DNA of 64,000 nucleotides from assembly GCA_036365455.1 (NCBI GenBank), contig JAWQUS010000023.1, positions 8,928,001 through 8,992,000 of the forward strand. The letters run 5' to 3'. Source of the stretch: Macrosoma leucophasiata. Taxonomy: Eukaryota; Arthropoda; Insecta; Lepidoptera; Hedylidae. The notes under the pieces are model-generated. The model was not told where the DNA came from. It did no database searches and was given only the letters and a program-made list of their open reading frames with translations. Shown piece after piece: positions 44,545 to 53,767 of the stretch (the stretch's first letter is position 1; every line of letters begins with the position of its first letter). A program made the position numbers and the translations under genes.

Positions 44545-44618
44545 AAATTTTTCTTTCCGTTTTTTTCTTTAATTTCTAAAGTTCACTCGCACGTGTAATT
44601 GCGAAAAATAAATAGTGA

Positions 44619-45035
44619 TATATTGTTGAACACTATCATTCAGCGGCATGTAGATTAGGTAATACGGTGGTTTCTACGCCCGCGAGCTCCGTCATTGGAC
44701 CTCTACAACCACCGATAGAAAGAATCAATAACTATTATTGACCGACACGTGGTGGTGGTAGAGCTCCAGTGACGGAGCTCACGGGCGTAGTCACCACCGC
44801 GTTACCGTATATACTTGCCGCTAAATGGTAGTGTTCAGCACTATCGTGTTCCGGTCAGGTGGTAATGTACGGCCCTGTAATTTCCGGCACAGAGGCATAA
44901 AACCTAATGCCTCAAGAGTGGCAGCGCATCTGCATATTGACCTCTGGTAATTGTGTGGGTGTCCATAGGCTGCAGTCATCACTTAATATCAATGTGAACT
45001 GCATGCTTGTTTGCCACTTTTATTACATTAAAAAA
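44619..45035. repeat. Head-to-head family A pair
   Basis: A minus-strand 5' part (44625-44712) faces a full plus-strand copy (44751-45035). The heads are separated by under 40 bases, so the transcript of either strand could fold back. The 71-codon plus frame over it is not a gene. Confidence 0.75.
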
Positions 45036-45152
45036 AACGTGGATGGATCATATCCGAAAACAAAGCCCAGCGCCTCGCAGCTCTACAGCAGTGGCCTGCT
45101 ACCGCTTCTTTCAAATTTATAACAAAATATAAAAGATAACGTAAAAAAAAAC

Positions 45153-45484
45153 TGCCTCGATAGCCTAGTGTTAGCAGGCCATTACTATTACGCCTCGATA
45201 GCCTAGTGTTAGCAGGCCATTACTATTACGCTGAGGTGCTGGATTCGATTCCCGGGTAGGGGGTTATCAGAGAAAATGGTGCAAAGGCCCTTTTCTCTGG
45301 TTCTATTGCGATTTTGCCATTTTATGGAAATTTCCCAGTACCTCGAAGTTTGATAATGTGCCCGGAGATGTCAATAGGCTCGCCACCTGTTACATGGTAC
45401 CAAAACGTAACCGGCGTGTATGCTTGAATGCATGCATTTACCTCTGTCTACCCCTTCGGAGATTACAGGCGTGAAGTAACGTAT
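45153..45484 (+). mobile_element. SINE B with duplicated A-box region
   Basis: The head segment GCCTCGATAGCCTAGTGTTA plus GCAGGCCATTACTATTACG occurs twice in tandem, exactly, before a single B-box arm (GGATTCGATTCCCGGGTAGG). The body and the CTACCCCTTCGGAGATTACA GGCGTGAAGTAACG tail are intact. Confidence 0.85.
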
Positions 45485-45527
45485 ATAAAAGATAATTTTG
45501 TTACAATAATAAAATTCTGTTTTTCCT

Positions 45528-45660
45528 TTTTTTTATGTAACGAAGGTGGTAAACTACCATTCAGCTCACATCAAGACAAAAAACAGAGGTCAAATGCAGA
45601 TGCGTTGCCACCTCTGATACCTTAGTTGTTATGTCTCTGTGATAGGTAATACGGGGCCAT
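45528..45660 (-). repeat. Family A' 3' half
   Basis: TTTTTTTATGTAACGAAGGT to GGTAATACGGGGCCATAC, a minus-strand piece that abuts the next family A copy. Confidence 0.7.
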
Positions 45661-45662
45661 AC

Positions 45663-46800
45663 TTTTTTTAATGTAATGGTTGTGGCAAACAAGCACGCAG
45701 TTCTCATTGATGTTAAGTGATGACTGCAGCCTATAGACACCCACGCAAAGACAAAGGCCAAAATGCACATGCGTTACCACTCCTGAGGCCTATGGTGTTA
45801 TTTATTTATTCTTTATTGTTACAAAATAATTGACAAATTATGTAACAAATGGCGGACTTAATGCTAAAAGCATTCTCTACCAGTGAACCATTGGTAGTAT
45901 AGAGAAAATAGTAGGCGGTGTAACGAATAAAGATATTATATAATAGATAAATCTAATCTAATAATAGAATATCACATACTTACAATCTAATGTTTTACTC
46001 ACATACAATATTATACTTTAAGATAAATATTATATACCATATTTATACAATAATACATATTATTAAACATATATAGATGTTATATATACACATACGAATC
46101 TAATGATGACTATGAGAAGCATGTGACGCATAATGAGCCTTGACCCCTTGGTGAGTCTTCGAATTTCCTCCGGGAGAGCATTCCACAGACGTGTAGCTTG
46201 AAGTAGAAAAGAGCTGGATACAGAGCTGGTACGGTGAAAAGGTATAGAAAGGACATTAGAATTGTTAGAACGTAATTGTAAAGAGTGAGAGTCTGAGAGA
46301 TACTGAAATTTGAATTTTAAATATGAAGGAGTAGTTGGGTCGGAAAGAATAGAATGTAATTAAGTAAGAAGTCTAGTTTGTCTTCGCTGTCGAATGGACA
46401 GCTAATTCACTCTGTGCCGGAAATAACAGGGTCGTACATTACCACCTGACCGGAACACGATAGTGCTGAACTACTATTTAACGGCAAGTATATTAGGTAA
46501 TGCGGTGGTACCCACGCCCGCGAGCTTAGTCACTAGCGGTGGAGCTCTAGTGACGGAGCTCGCGAATATGGGCACCACCGCATTACCTAATCTACTTGCC
46601 ACTAAATGGTACTAGTCGGCATTATCATGTTCCGATCAATTAATAAAAGGTAGTGGTACGGTCCTGTAATTTATAGCACAGAGGAATAACAACTTAGACC
46701 TCAGGAGTATCAGACGAGTCAGGACAGAGTCAGACGCATCTATTGCAGTATTCACTTACCATGAATGTGAACTGTATGCTTGAATGCCACGTTATGACAT
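45663..46800. repeat. Family A pair, one copy split by a LINE fragment
   Basis: A minus-strand copy consists of 45663-45799 and 46409-46540; the join falls inside GGTGTTAT|GCCTCTGTGCCGG. A diverged plus-strand copy (46541-46800) follows head to head, with an extra internal insertion near 46640. Confidence 0.75.
45800..46408 (-). mobile_element. CR1-type LINE 3' fragment
   Basis: On the minus strand it begins with codons for RRQRRQTRLLT, continues through LKFKFQYLSDSHSLQLRS and LWNALPEEIRRLTK, and then enters a 3' UTR with GGTTCACTGGTAGAGAATGC and GCATTAAGTCCGCCATTTG. The UTR motif matches the LINE at 23545-26165, so the two belong to related families. It is a 5'-truncated insertion into a family A copy. 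Confidence 0.8.
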
Positions 46801-47546
46801 AAAAAATACATATTTCTTTCAATAGCACAGCTTCAATTCAGTACAGGTAATTTTTATTTCCAGTAATTCATATGAATCATAATTTTTTTTGAGATCATTG
46901 ACTGGGTATTGGGTATTGGCAGGATATTAAAAATGTTTGCATAGAAAGAAAATGTTTCAGTGCCGTAGATTCTCCGTATTTCTCCCAGGAATAACAATAG
47001 ATTGAAAATAAATCTCGATTGTTTCTCGGATGCAACTGTAGCATTAAATATGAATATATATATAATACGTAACGCCTGCAAGCCGATACAATGCAAAATG
47101 TAACAGCAAAGGTAAGACCGCAATTCATTCTTTTTTCGAAACTAAATGGAGTTAATAAACAATGTTTTTCAAAAGTCAGCATTCCACAGGAAATTTCCTA
47201 TTATTTTTCTGTTAAAATATTTATTTATACGACTGTAATCATTCTTGATAGCCGAAATAAACATAAAGACAAGTTTATAGGTTATGTAAAACAGTGAACA
47301 AATGTAAAGCTAACGAAAGCAAGATCAAGGTTCGCATAAAAATATACAAGCATAATTAAATAGTGTTCCTGTCCCATCGTAAAACAGGATTACAGCTCTT
47401 GCGTTGACTCTACGAGGACAAAACAAACTCCTTGCTCCATCATAGTATTAACGATGTCTACACAGCAACATTTACGGCCGTAATAAAGACATCAACACGT
47501 ACAAGTATTACTATACACCCATTTATTAGTAAACATTTATGTAGGA
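46801..47546. other. TE-free AT-rich stretch next to the promoter-like block
   Basis: No repeat family found elsewhere in the window appears here. If the exon at 47553-47740 is real, this is the start of its first intron on the minus strand. The frames in it show no domains. Confidence 0.4.
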
Positions 47547-47552
47547 ACTTAC

Positions 47553-47740
47553 CTAAGCGTATAAAACGAGCACTGCACGACAAATATCCGTCAACCACAC
47601 GATATATTCATATACATTGCACAAACCGAATACCCGAGCACATGTCTAGGCGCGACGACACGCGGCCGATCAGCTGTTCTTTTGTGATAATCAATTGATT
47701 CGCGGTACCGCGTACTGGGCGCGCGTTACGTGTACCGACT
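47553..47740 (-). other. Candidate first (5' UTR) exon of a host gene
   Basis: On the minus strand an arthropod-type initiator CTATCAGTCGG gives a likely start near 47740. The exon would run 188 bases and end at 47553 with the donor AG|GTAAGT (47554-47547), a perfect match to the U1 consensus. The exon is GC-richer than the region and repeat-free. Its ATGs (ACATGTGC, CAATGTAT) open only 8-11 codon frames, so it is probably non-coding and may carry short upstream ORFs. The downstream exons are not identified. The start is inferred from motif alone. Confidence 0.5.
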
Positions 47741-47945
47741 GATAGGTGCGGCACTCATTCAGTCGAGTTGATTCGAGTTTACGAGTTAATCCGAGTTTGC
47801 GAGTTGGCGGCATGACGCTCCGGGCTCTGCCGCTCACGCCGCCATACTAATCAGTAATCGTTGCCGGGAAGGGAGGCTGCGTCGCTCCCCGCCCCGCCCT
47901 CCCGATCCGCCATCAAGCCTCGCGTAGCCTACGTTTTAAATTGAG
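47700..47945. promoter_or_regulatory. GC-rich promoter-like block with divergent initiators
   Basis: The only strongly GC-rich, CpG-rich block of the window, with CGCGGTACCGCGTACTGGGC, GGCATGACGCTCCGGGCTCT and TCCCCGCCCCGCCCTCCCG. Two TCAGTCG initiator-like motifs point in opposite directions: 47742-47736 on the minus strand and 47759-47765 on the plus strand. No known repeat overlaps. A CpG-rich bidirectional promoter fits best. Confidence 0.5.
47764..47805 (+). repeat. Five CGAGTT hexamers with alternating 10/8 spacing
   Basis: CGAGTT starts at 47764, 47774, 47782, 47792 and 47800, so start-to-start distances are 10, 8, 10 and 8. The first begins one base after the TCAGT initiator-like motif. 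It could be a factor-binding array or a short 18-bp tandem repeat. Confidence 0.85.
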
Positions 47946-49286
47946 ATAGAAGCGACACTAGCTACAAAAATAATTATTATATGAAATAACATTCGATCTC
48001 TACTTTGTGTTGATTGTTGTTGTTGTTGATATTTGCAAAATAATATAATTTGCAAAACTAATGTGATGTACAGCGATTTCATTTAAACTAACAAAATGCA
48101 AAACAATGGGGTTATTTCTTTAAAAAAATGCCAGTTATATTTTTTTTTAACCTTGGTTTATATACATATTCCGAACACAGATTTTAATGGCAATTGTGAA
48201 ATAAAGATGGATCTTGTGAAAGAGGTATCAAAATATTCAATGTCTTAAGATTATAGATATCTTTTAACAATCACAAAGCGTTTAGGAACTCGGAACTAAT
48301 GTGACTTGCTCAATTTTCATCATATTAATATTGTCCACAGAGAGATTTTTCTACAGCGTCTGTTTTTTTATGAAGAACATTCTTTTTTCATTCTTTATAC
48401 CAAGTTCAGTTATAAGTTTAATTTCGTGACTTTGTCAATAATGTTATTAGCTTAGCACTTACTGGACTATGTATCATAAAATATTTTGCATATAACATTT
48501 TTGATCAAGTAGATGTCTCTAAGAGACAAATTAAGCAAAGGTAAAAAAATTGCCAGTGAATGACGCATCTGCGTGTACAACGTAAACCGCTCATTCTATG
48601 CCCGGTACTACGAGACGCCGAATTTGCAGGGGTGACACACACCCATTAAATATTCATCCGAGGATTGTAAATTAGCAAATTCTGTGAGATAACAGCACCT
48701 CAATAGGTATGACCAAAGCAGGGCCTGCGGTTCCCACGAAATTAACCGTTTGTGGGATTTTCAGTCGTTGCCTAGCAACCCTTATAATGAGAATTATATA
48801 ACGGTGTTGCTATACTTATTATTATATGGAGGTTAGCTGCCTCCACGGCTTGGTGGTGGTGACCTCCTACTGCGAGGTATGAAGTCTTGATTTCAGTTTC
48901 AGAAACTGATTGAATAAGTCTTAGGAATGTCAAAAAAAAACTGTGTAACACAATTTATAATTTATGGACTGTCATCATATGAGGATATAGGTGAATAAAA
49001 AATATATGATATCACCTAAAACTCTCAGGTTTCGTACCCAAAGCTATCAATAAAACTGTGTTTATATTGATTACCATAATAGTAGCACATGATAAATGTG
49101 CCATATAGATATTATCATAATAAATTAATATTATTTATAAAGCATTTTCAATAATATTTGCGATCTTTTTGGCTACACGCGAAATCTAATAGTGCGTATA
49201 ACAAATTTCTTCCACCGTAGCACAAGTCTTCTCGTAGCTTCGTAGCTACTACGGCGTATTCGTAGCGTAAACTTGCTACATATTAT
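47946..49286. other. Low-repeat sequence, possibly host upstream/intron DNA
   Basis: Mostly AT-rich and free of the window's main repeat families, apart from a possible tRNA-SINE scrap at 48838-48875. GC-richer patch 48560-48780 holds an X-box-like site. No coding exon is recognised. Confidence 0.4.
48767..48779. promoter_or_regulatory. X-box-like (RFX) palindrome
   Basis: GTTGCCTAGCAAC is an inverted repeat matching the RFX half-site design (GTTGCC / GGCAAC with one base lost). A TCAGTCG initiator-like motif overlaps its left edge (48761-48767). It is a chance match unless conserved. Confidence 0.35.
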
Positions 49287-49523
49287 AAAGGTACGATTCC
49301 GAACTCTGCTGCACGCAACAGTGCTGCCGCCGTGGTGCTGACGCGGCACCATATTTCTCTATTTTCTACTGCCTGCGGACGCGACTTTGCCTCGTAGCTC
49401 GGAAATATAAACTTATTGACAACATATGGAGTCTCCAAATATTATCCATTGGAGACTAGTAGTGCTGCGGCAGCATTGCGGCGGCAGCTTTGTTGCGGCA
49501 GTGGAATTCAGAATCGTACCTTT
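49287..49523. mobile_element. MITE, 237 bp
   Basis: The ends AAAGGTACGATTCCGAACTC and its inverted counterpart (GAATTCAGAATCGTACCTTT) form a TIR, and CTGCCGCC-type sequence continues the fold inward. No transposase is present. A partial copy lies at 569-650. Confidence 0.75.
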
Positions 49524-49729
49524 AATCAACAAAAAAGAAACAGTCTTGGTAACGATTACTCCACTCCTTCTATACTAAGCTTAATGTCCAATGTTCAATT
49601 CTGGATAAAGGAATAAGTGACATGCGTTTTTTTTTTCAATGGATAAGGCCGGATTTCGGTTATAAATTAAACTCAAAAATAATTAACTAGAGAATTCTGA
49701 ATGTACATTTATTTACTTTTAACAATTAT

Positions 49730-50020
49730 TAAGGGTAAAAGCGACTTCTTTACGATATTTAATAAACTGTAAAGTTTATTGTATCGGTTGCCTAACTAGC
49801 ATAGTGTGGCAATAGATGGTGCTACTGCCACCATAAGGCAATGCAATAAATGTGAAGGAAAGATTTGACAACTCGGGCAGGACTTCGGTAGCTCAGTTGA
49901 AAGAGCGGCTGGACTAGATTCCCAGTGGCCGCGAGTTCGAGTCTCACCTGAAGTCAAATTTTTCTTTCCATTTTTCTTTAAGAATATATTTTACAAGCAT
50001 GTATTAATGCGAAATAATAT
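49730..50020 (+). repeat. Family T unit, single
   Basis: From AACAATTATTAAGGGTAAAA and ACTTCTTTACGATATTTAAT through TATCGGTTGCCTAACTAGCA and the tRNA-like part to the border ATGTATTAATGCGAAATAAT. This is one unit only, with the border sequence at just one side. Confidence 0.8.
49881..49955 (+). tRNA. tRNA-like sequence in family T
   Basis: ACTTCGG and CTGAAGT form the acceptor with one G.T pair, D stem GCTC/GAGC is perfect and the T arm GCGAG TTCGAGT CTCAC has one mismatch. The anticodon loop is CTAGATT. It is a repeat head and not a confident tRNA gene. Confidence 0.5.
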
Positions 50021-50152
50021 AAAACATTTATTTACTTCGTTTGCTTGCCTCTTTAAATAAAGACAAGCGAAGTTGCGTGACTGTTTATCATAAGTTGCTC
50101 AGCTTATTTATGATGAAATATAATATTTAGTTGGTGGTGCAGCGGCCCTGTG

Positions 50153-50162
50153 GCGCATGCGC
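50153..50162. promoter_or_regulatory. NRF1-type palindrome GCGCATGCGC
   Basis: A perfect NRF1/Ewg consensus half-site pair in a GC-richer patch (50128-50190) of otherwise AT-rich DNA. One site alone is weak evidence for a promoter. Confidence 0.3.
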
Positions 50163-50517
50163 GCTGTATCCACGTCAAGTGGCGGTCTTAACTCAACCAT
50201 CTTTTTAAATGCAACCTCACTACAATCCTGATACTCCAATTGAACTAACTTCTCGATCACAACTATTTTACTTACGCTTTATTGTTGTTGGAGGTATGTC
50301 GTGTTGTTGTGGTATTCTTTGTATGAAGATATTTATTTATTTGCTTGTCGCATGGTCATAAGGTATATTATAAGGTCTTACAATTAAATATTTTGTAGTT
50401 ACATGTAACACCCCGTAGGGGCACCGCAAAATTGTGACAACATTTCATGTACATATAATATTTCTTATACATACTAAAAAAAATAATTTGAAGTTTACCT
50501 TGGAATATATAAACTTA

Positions 50518-50702
50518 CTAGCGGCCCGCCCCGGCTTCGCCCGCGCTGCTCTGCTCCTATTAGTCATAGCGTAATGTAAGCTATCCTATCTCTCAAGTTG
50601 GATCGAACTGCACATGGTGTGCGAATTTTATTATAATCGGTTAAGTGGTTTAGGAGTCCATTGAGGACAAACATTGTGACACGAGATTTATATATATTAA
50701 GA
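50518..50702 (-). mobile_element. Non-autonomous Helitron, tandem unit 1 (185 bp)
   Basis: On the minus strand it starts TCTTAATATATATAAATCTC (from 50702) and ends GCGAAGCCGGGGCGGGCCGC then TAG|T at 50518. Its first 122 bases (50581-50702) are identical to those of unit 2. Confidence 0.88.
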
Positions 50703-50901
50703 CTAGCGGCCCGTACCGGCTTCGCACGGTTGCAATTTAGGTACTTACATAATATTACGACTATGAATTGAGATTTAAACTATCCTATCTCTCAAGTTGG
50801 ATCGAACTGCACATGGTGTGCGAATTTTATTATAATCGGTTAAGTGGTTTAGGAGTCCATTGAGGACAAACATTGTGACACGAGATTTATATATATTAAG
50901 A
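50703..50901 (-). mobile_element. Non-autonomous Helitron, tandem unit 2 (199 bp)
   Basis: It starts TCTTAATATATATAAATCTC at 50901 and ends GCGAAGCCGGTACGGGCCGC then TAG, directly abutting unit 1 with no host base between. The 5' 122 bases equal unit 1; the 3' ~77 bases differ in length and sequence, sharing only the terminal motif. Confidence 0.88.
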
Positions 50902-50941
50902 TGACTATAATCTCAAATGAAGACATTTAAATTATATTATA

Positions 50942-51896
50942 CTAGCTGACCCGGCAAACTTCGTATTGCCTCACAATGAAATAATGTGTCAAAGGTTTGA
51001 TAGATACGGACTATTTGTAAAGAAAAATGAAATTAAATGTAGAGATTCCCGTGGGAATGAGTTATTTTCCCGCAGTAAAAAGTAGCCCAAATGTTGGCCA
51101 GGCTTAGTATCTATACACCACAAAAAGTTTCATTCGAATCCGTCCAGTATCTTCGGAGATTAGCCTGGACAAAGGGACAAACAGACAGAAAATTTAAAAA
51201 TAATTGAAAAGTGTTCTAATACTATTTTAACATCGCCCCCAATTGGTTTTTCGTAAATAAATACATTTTTTTTTAATTTTATGGCATCGCTTGTTATGCA
51301 TATTGCGAGTGTCAAGTAAAACGATATTTCGTATTCGTATTATATGCAACGTAAAAGTCAGAGTTGTCAGTCAATTTAACAGTCCGTCAGTCAGTCACAG
51401 TCAGTCATTAAAAAATATATATTGTGATTACTGATTATAAAAATAGTTTAATTGATAGTAAATATTATTTAAATACTTAAATAAATGATTGGATTTCACT
51501 CGAGTTAAATCGAGTAATATTTTTTCCGAGTTGGCACATCACTATCACAGATTACCACAATTTTTTTTTGAAAGTTAATGTACTACCACAGATTACTAAT
51601 TCGAACAAATGATGCTCGAATTTAATTAAGTAATCACGTTTCCGAACAAACGATGCTCTTTCAATATAGTCTATGGCTGTGAATGACATTGACATTCGTT
51701 ACGCGCGTTTTTGCAAATATGCAAAATTAAATGTATATTTTTCAATATTTCTGAGAGATTTTCTTAATATTTTTTCCTTAAGAACCTTTTCCTAATAATA
51801 AGAAATACAACAAAAAAAGAATTAGTGAAATCGGTCCAGCTATTCACGCGTGATGCCGTGACCAAGGGAAACGGATTGCATTTTTATATATATAGA
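50942..51896 (-). mobile_element. Non-autonomous Helitron, 955 bp
   Basis: On the minus strand it starts A|TCTATATATATAAAAATGCA at 51896 and ends GGCAATACGAAGTTTGCCGG then GTCAGCTAG|T at 50942. The 3' region matches the 226-bp element at 12622-12847. The part at 51040-51190 matches the 5' region of the large Helitron (40025-40230), sharing TTCGGAGATTAGCCTGGACA. It is therefore a hybrid of two related types. Confidence 0.85.
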
Positions 51897-51900
51897 TTAT

Positions 51901-52297
51901 ACAATGTGTCCCAGGAATAAGTGACTGCCCGGCGTTTTACGATTATTTGTACAAAATTAAAGGTAATTATTTATATATATGGAACTTACCGGTTTTGTTT
52001 TTTTTTCATGATTTTTTAATTTTCTAGTAAATACGCGTGACGTGCTACAGTTTTTTTTACGATATTTCCTAAGTTTTAACATCTCTTTTCATTTATTTTT
52101 GTTTTTCAAACATAACTTAAATGTATTTCAGCTAATAAAAAAAAATTAAGACGTAAAAACTTAGGAAGATAATATCTTAAAAAATCATTAAAAAAAACTA
52201 AAGCCGGTAAGTCCCATATATAAAAGAGTAATTATCCTTAATTTTGTCCAAATATTCGAAAAACGCCGGGCGGTGACTTATCCCTGGGATACATTGT
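51901..52297. mobile_element. Foldback MITE, 397 bp, ~115-bp arms
   Basis: Left end ACAATGTGTCCCAGGAATAA GTGACTGCCCGGCGTTTT is mirrored by the right end with about 80% identity over some 115 bases. The loop is AT-rich. There is no ORF. It sits 4 bases from the Helitron at 51896 and 7 bases before the next Helitron-like end. Confidence 0.85.
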
Positions 52298-52303
52298 ATA
52301 ATA

Positions 52304-52451
52304 TCTCTACATATTATAAAACAAGACTATCTATCTGTCTATTAGCGATAAACTCAAAGACTTATCATGTGGTCACCAAGAAATAGAGTGATTCCAGAGG
52401 AAGGTTTGTTGCATGATTTGTTAAAGTTTTGTATATATTAGTTGAAATAAT
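52304..52451 (+). mobile_element. Helitron 5' end, interrupted by mariner
   Basis: A|TCTCTACATATTATAAAACAAG is a Helitron-type start. Mariner copy 2 follows at the TA 52451-52452. Sequence after mariner (53667-53760, CATAAATGTTGAAGGTGTCG) is probably its continuation. No CTAG end is found within the next few hundred bases. Confidence 0.55.
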
Positions 52452-52452
52452 A

Positions 52453-53666
52453 GGTTGGGGAAAAAGTCTTTTCGCATTATAGTATGTATGAACTTGTAAT
52501 AAAATCTCTTTGGCTGTAGTATTTGTATCTGGCTGGTTTTGGTATCATTGAAAGTTAAAATTTTAAAGAACATAATTCCAAATTCAAATTAGGCAAATGT
52601 GTGATTTTTATTTGTTTTTCGTACTGTCAAGATGAGTGAATCTAATGAAGATTTTAGATACATTTTAAAATTTTACTACAAAAAAGGTAAAAATGCAACG
52701 CAAGTCGGGAAAAAAATTTGCGATGTTTATGGACCTAGTGCAATGTCTGTGAGAGTAGCACAAATTTGGTTTAAGCGTTTTCAATCCGGAAATTTTGATA
52801 TCAAAGATGCACCTCGCTCTGGTCGCCCTATTACGGATAAAATGGATGCCATTTTTGAAAAAGTGGAGCAAGATCGACATATCAGTAGTTACGACGTAGC
52901 TGAAGAACTGAGAATTGATCACAAAACAGTTTTGGCGCATTTGAATACAAACAAAAGGGTACAAAAAAAAGCTCGATATTTGGGTACCTCACGAGCTCAC
53001 TGAAAGAAACCTAATGAACCGTGTACTCATTTGTGATTCTTTATTACGGCGTAATGAAACCGAATCATTTTTGAAGGCCGGTCAGGCTTCACAGACTATG
53101 GCGAAACCCGAGTTAACTCGCAATAAGGTGATGTTGTGTGTGTGGTGGGATTGGAAGGGCATTTTTCATTATGAGCTATTACCACCAGGCAGGACTATCG
53201 ATTCTGAACTCTACTGCGAACAACTGATGAGATTAAAGCAAGAAGTTGAGAGAAAGCGCCCGGAATTGATCAACAGAAGGGGTGTGGTGTTTCATCACGA
53301 TAACGCTAGACCTCACACATCTATAGCCACTCAGCAAAAATTAAGAGAGTTTGGCTGGGAGGTGTTAATGCATCCGCCGTATAGTCCTGACCTTGCACCT
53401 TCAGATTTCCACCTGTTTCGGTCTCTTCAGAATTCTTTATGGAATGTTAGGTTAACATCACGAGAGGACTGCCAAATTCACTTGTCGCGGTATTTTGATG
53501 AGAAGTACCAAAATTTTTATAGCAATGGGATCATGTCCCTACCTACAAGATGGCAAAAGGTTATCGAACAAAATGGTACATACATACTTTGGTTAAATTT
53601 AAATAAACTATATTAAAAAATGTTTTGAATTATCTTAAAAAATGCGAAGAAACTTTTTCCCCAACC
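52453..53666 (+). mobile_element. mariner copy 2, 1214 bp
   Basis: Its TIRs are GGTTGGGGAAAAAGTCTTTT and the inverted form at 53641-53666, with two mismatches. The left flank is TA; the right TA is lost. The interior is nearly identical to copy 1 at 17324-18600. Confidence 0.95.
52632..53616 (+). pseudogene. mariner transposase, +4 frameshift and 69-bp deletion
   Basis: The natural ATG is at 52632 and the N-terminal DNA-binding half reads correctly for ~105 codons. A net gain of 4 bases near 52945-52960, relative to copy 1, shifts the frame, which ends at 53003. The C-terminal half is open from 53014 to 53616. An in-frame loss of 69 bases near 53076 removes the first catalytic Asp (the LITGDEKWITYD block of copy 1). 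HHDNARPH and APSDFHLF are retained. The copy is therefore doubly inactive, with lesions different from copy 1. Confidence 0.95.
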
Positions 53667-53767
53667 TTTTCCATAAATGTTGAAGGTGTCGGAAAAATTC
53701 AAGCCGATTGGGAGCTTTCATTATAGACGCTGCCTATACCCTTCTGCCAAGAATTTTAAATAAACTT

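Larger units (their letters stand above)
44041..44618 (+). repeat. Family T unit bounded by direct border repeats
   Basis: The border TCACTCGCATGTGTTATTGC GAAAAATAAATAGT occurs at 44041 and, slightly changed, at 44583. Subtracting the RTE insertion (231 bases) gives a unit of about 311 bp, close to the 321-bp period at 36.4 kb. This is consistent with head-to-tail multiplication. Confidence 0.75.

Noticed and set aside
47811..47849. Short plus-strand ATG frame in the GC-rich block (13 sense codons)
   Set aside because: It ends at TAA within 40 bases and has no partner exon. At most it is an upstream ORF of a plus-strand transcript.
36488..49955. Functional tRNA genes (Ser or Thr by formal anticodon)
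   Set aside because: They lie in a dispersed tandem repeat, the anticodon arm has mismatches, and the AGA versions lack the long variable arm of tRNA-Ser. They are called tRNA-like instead.
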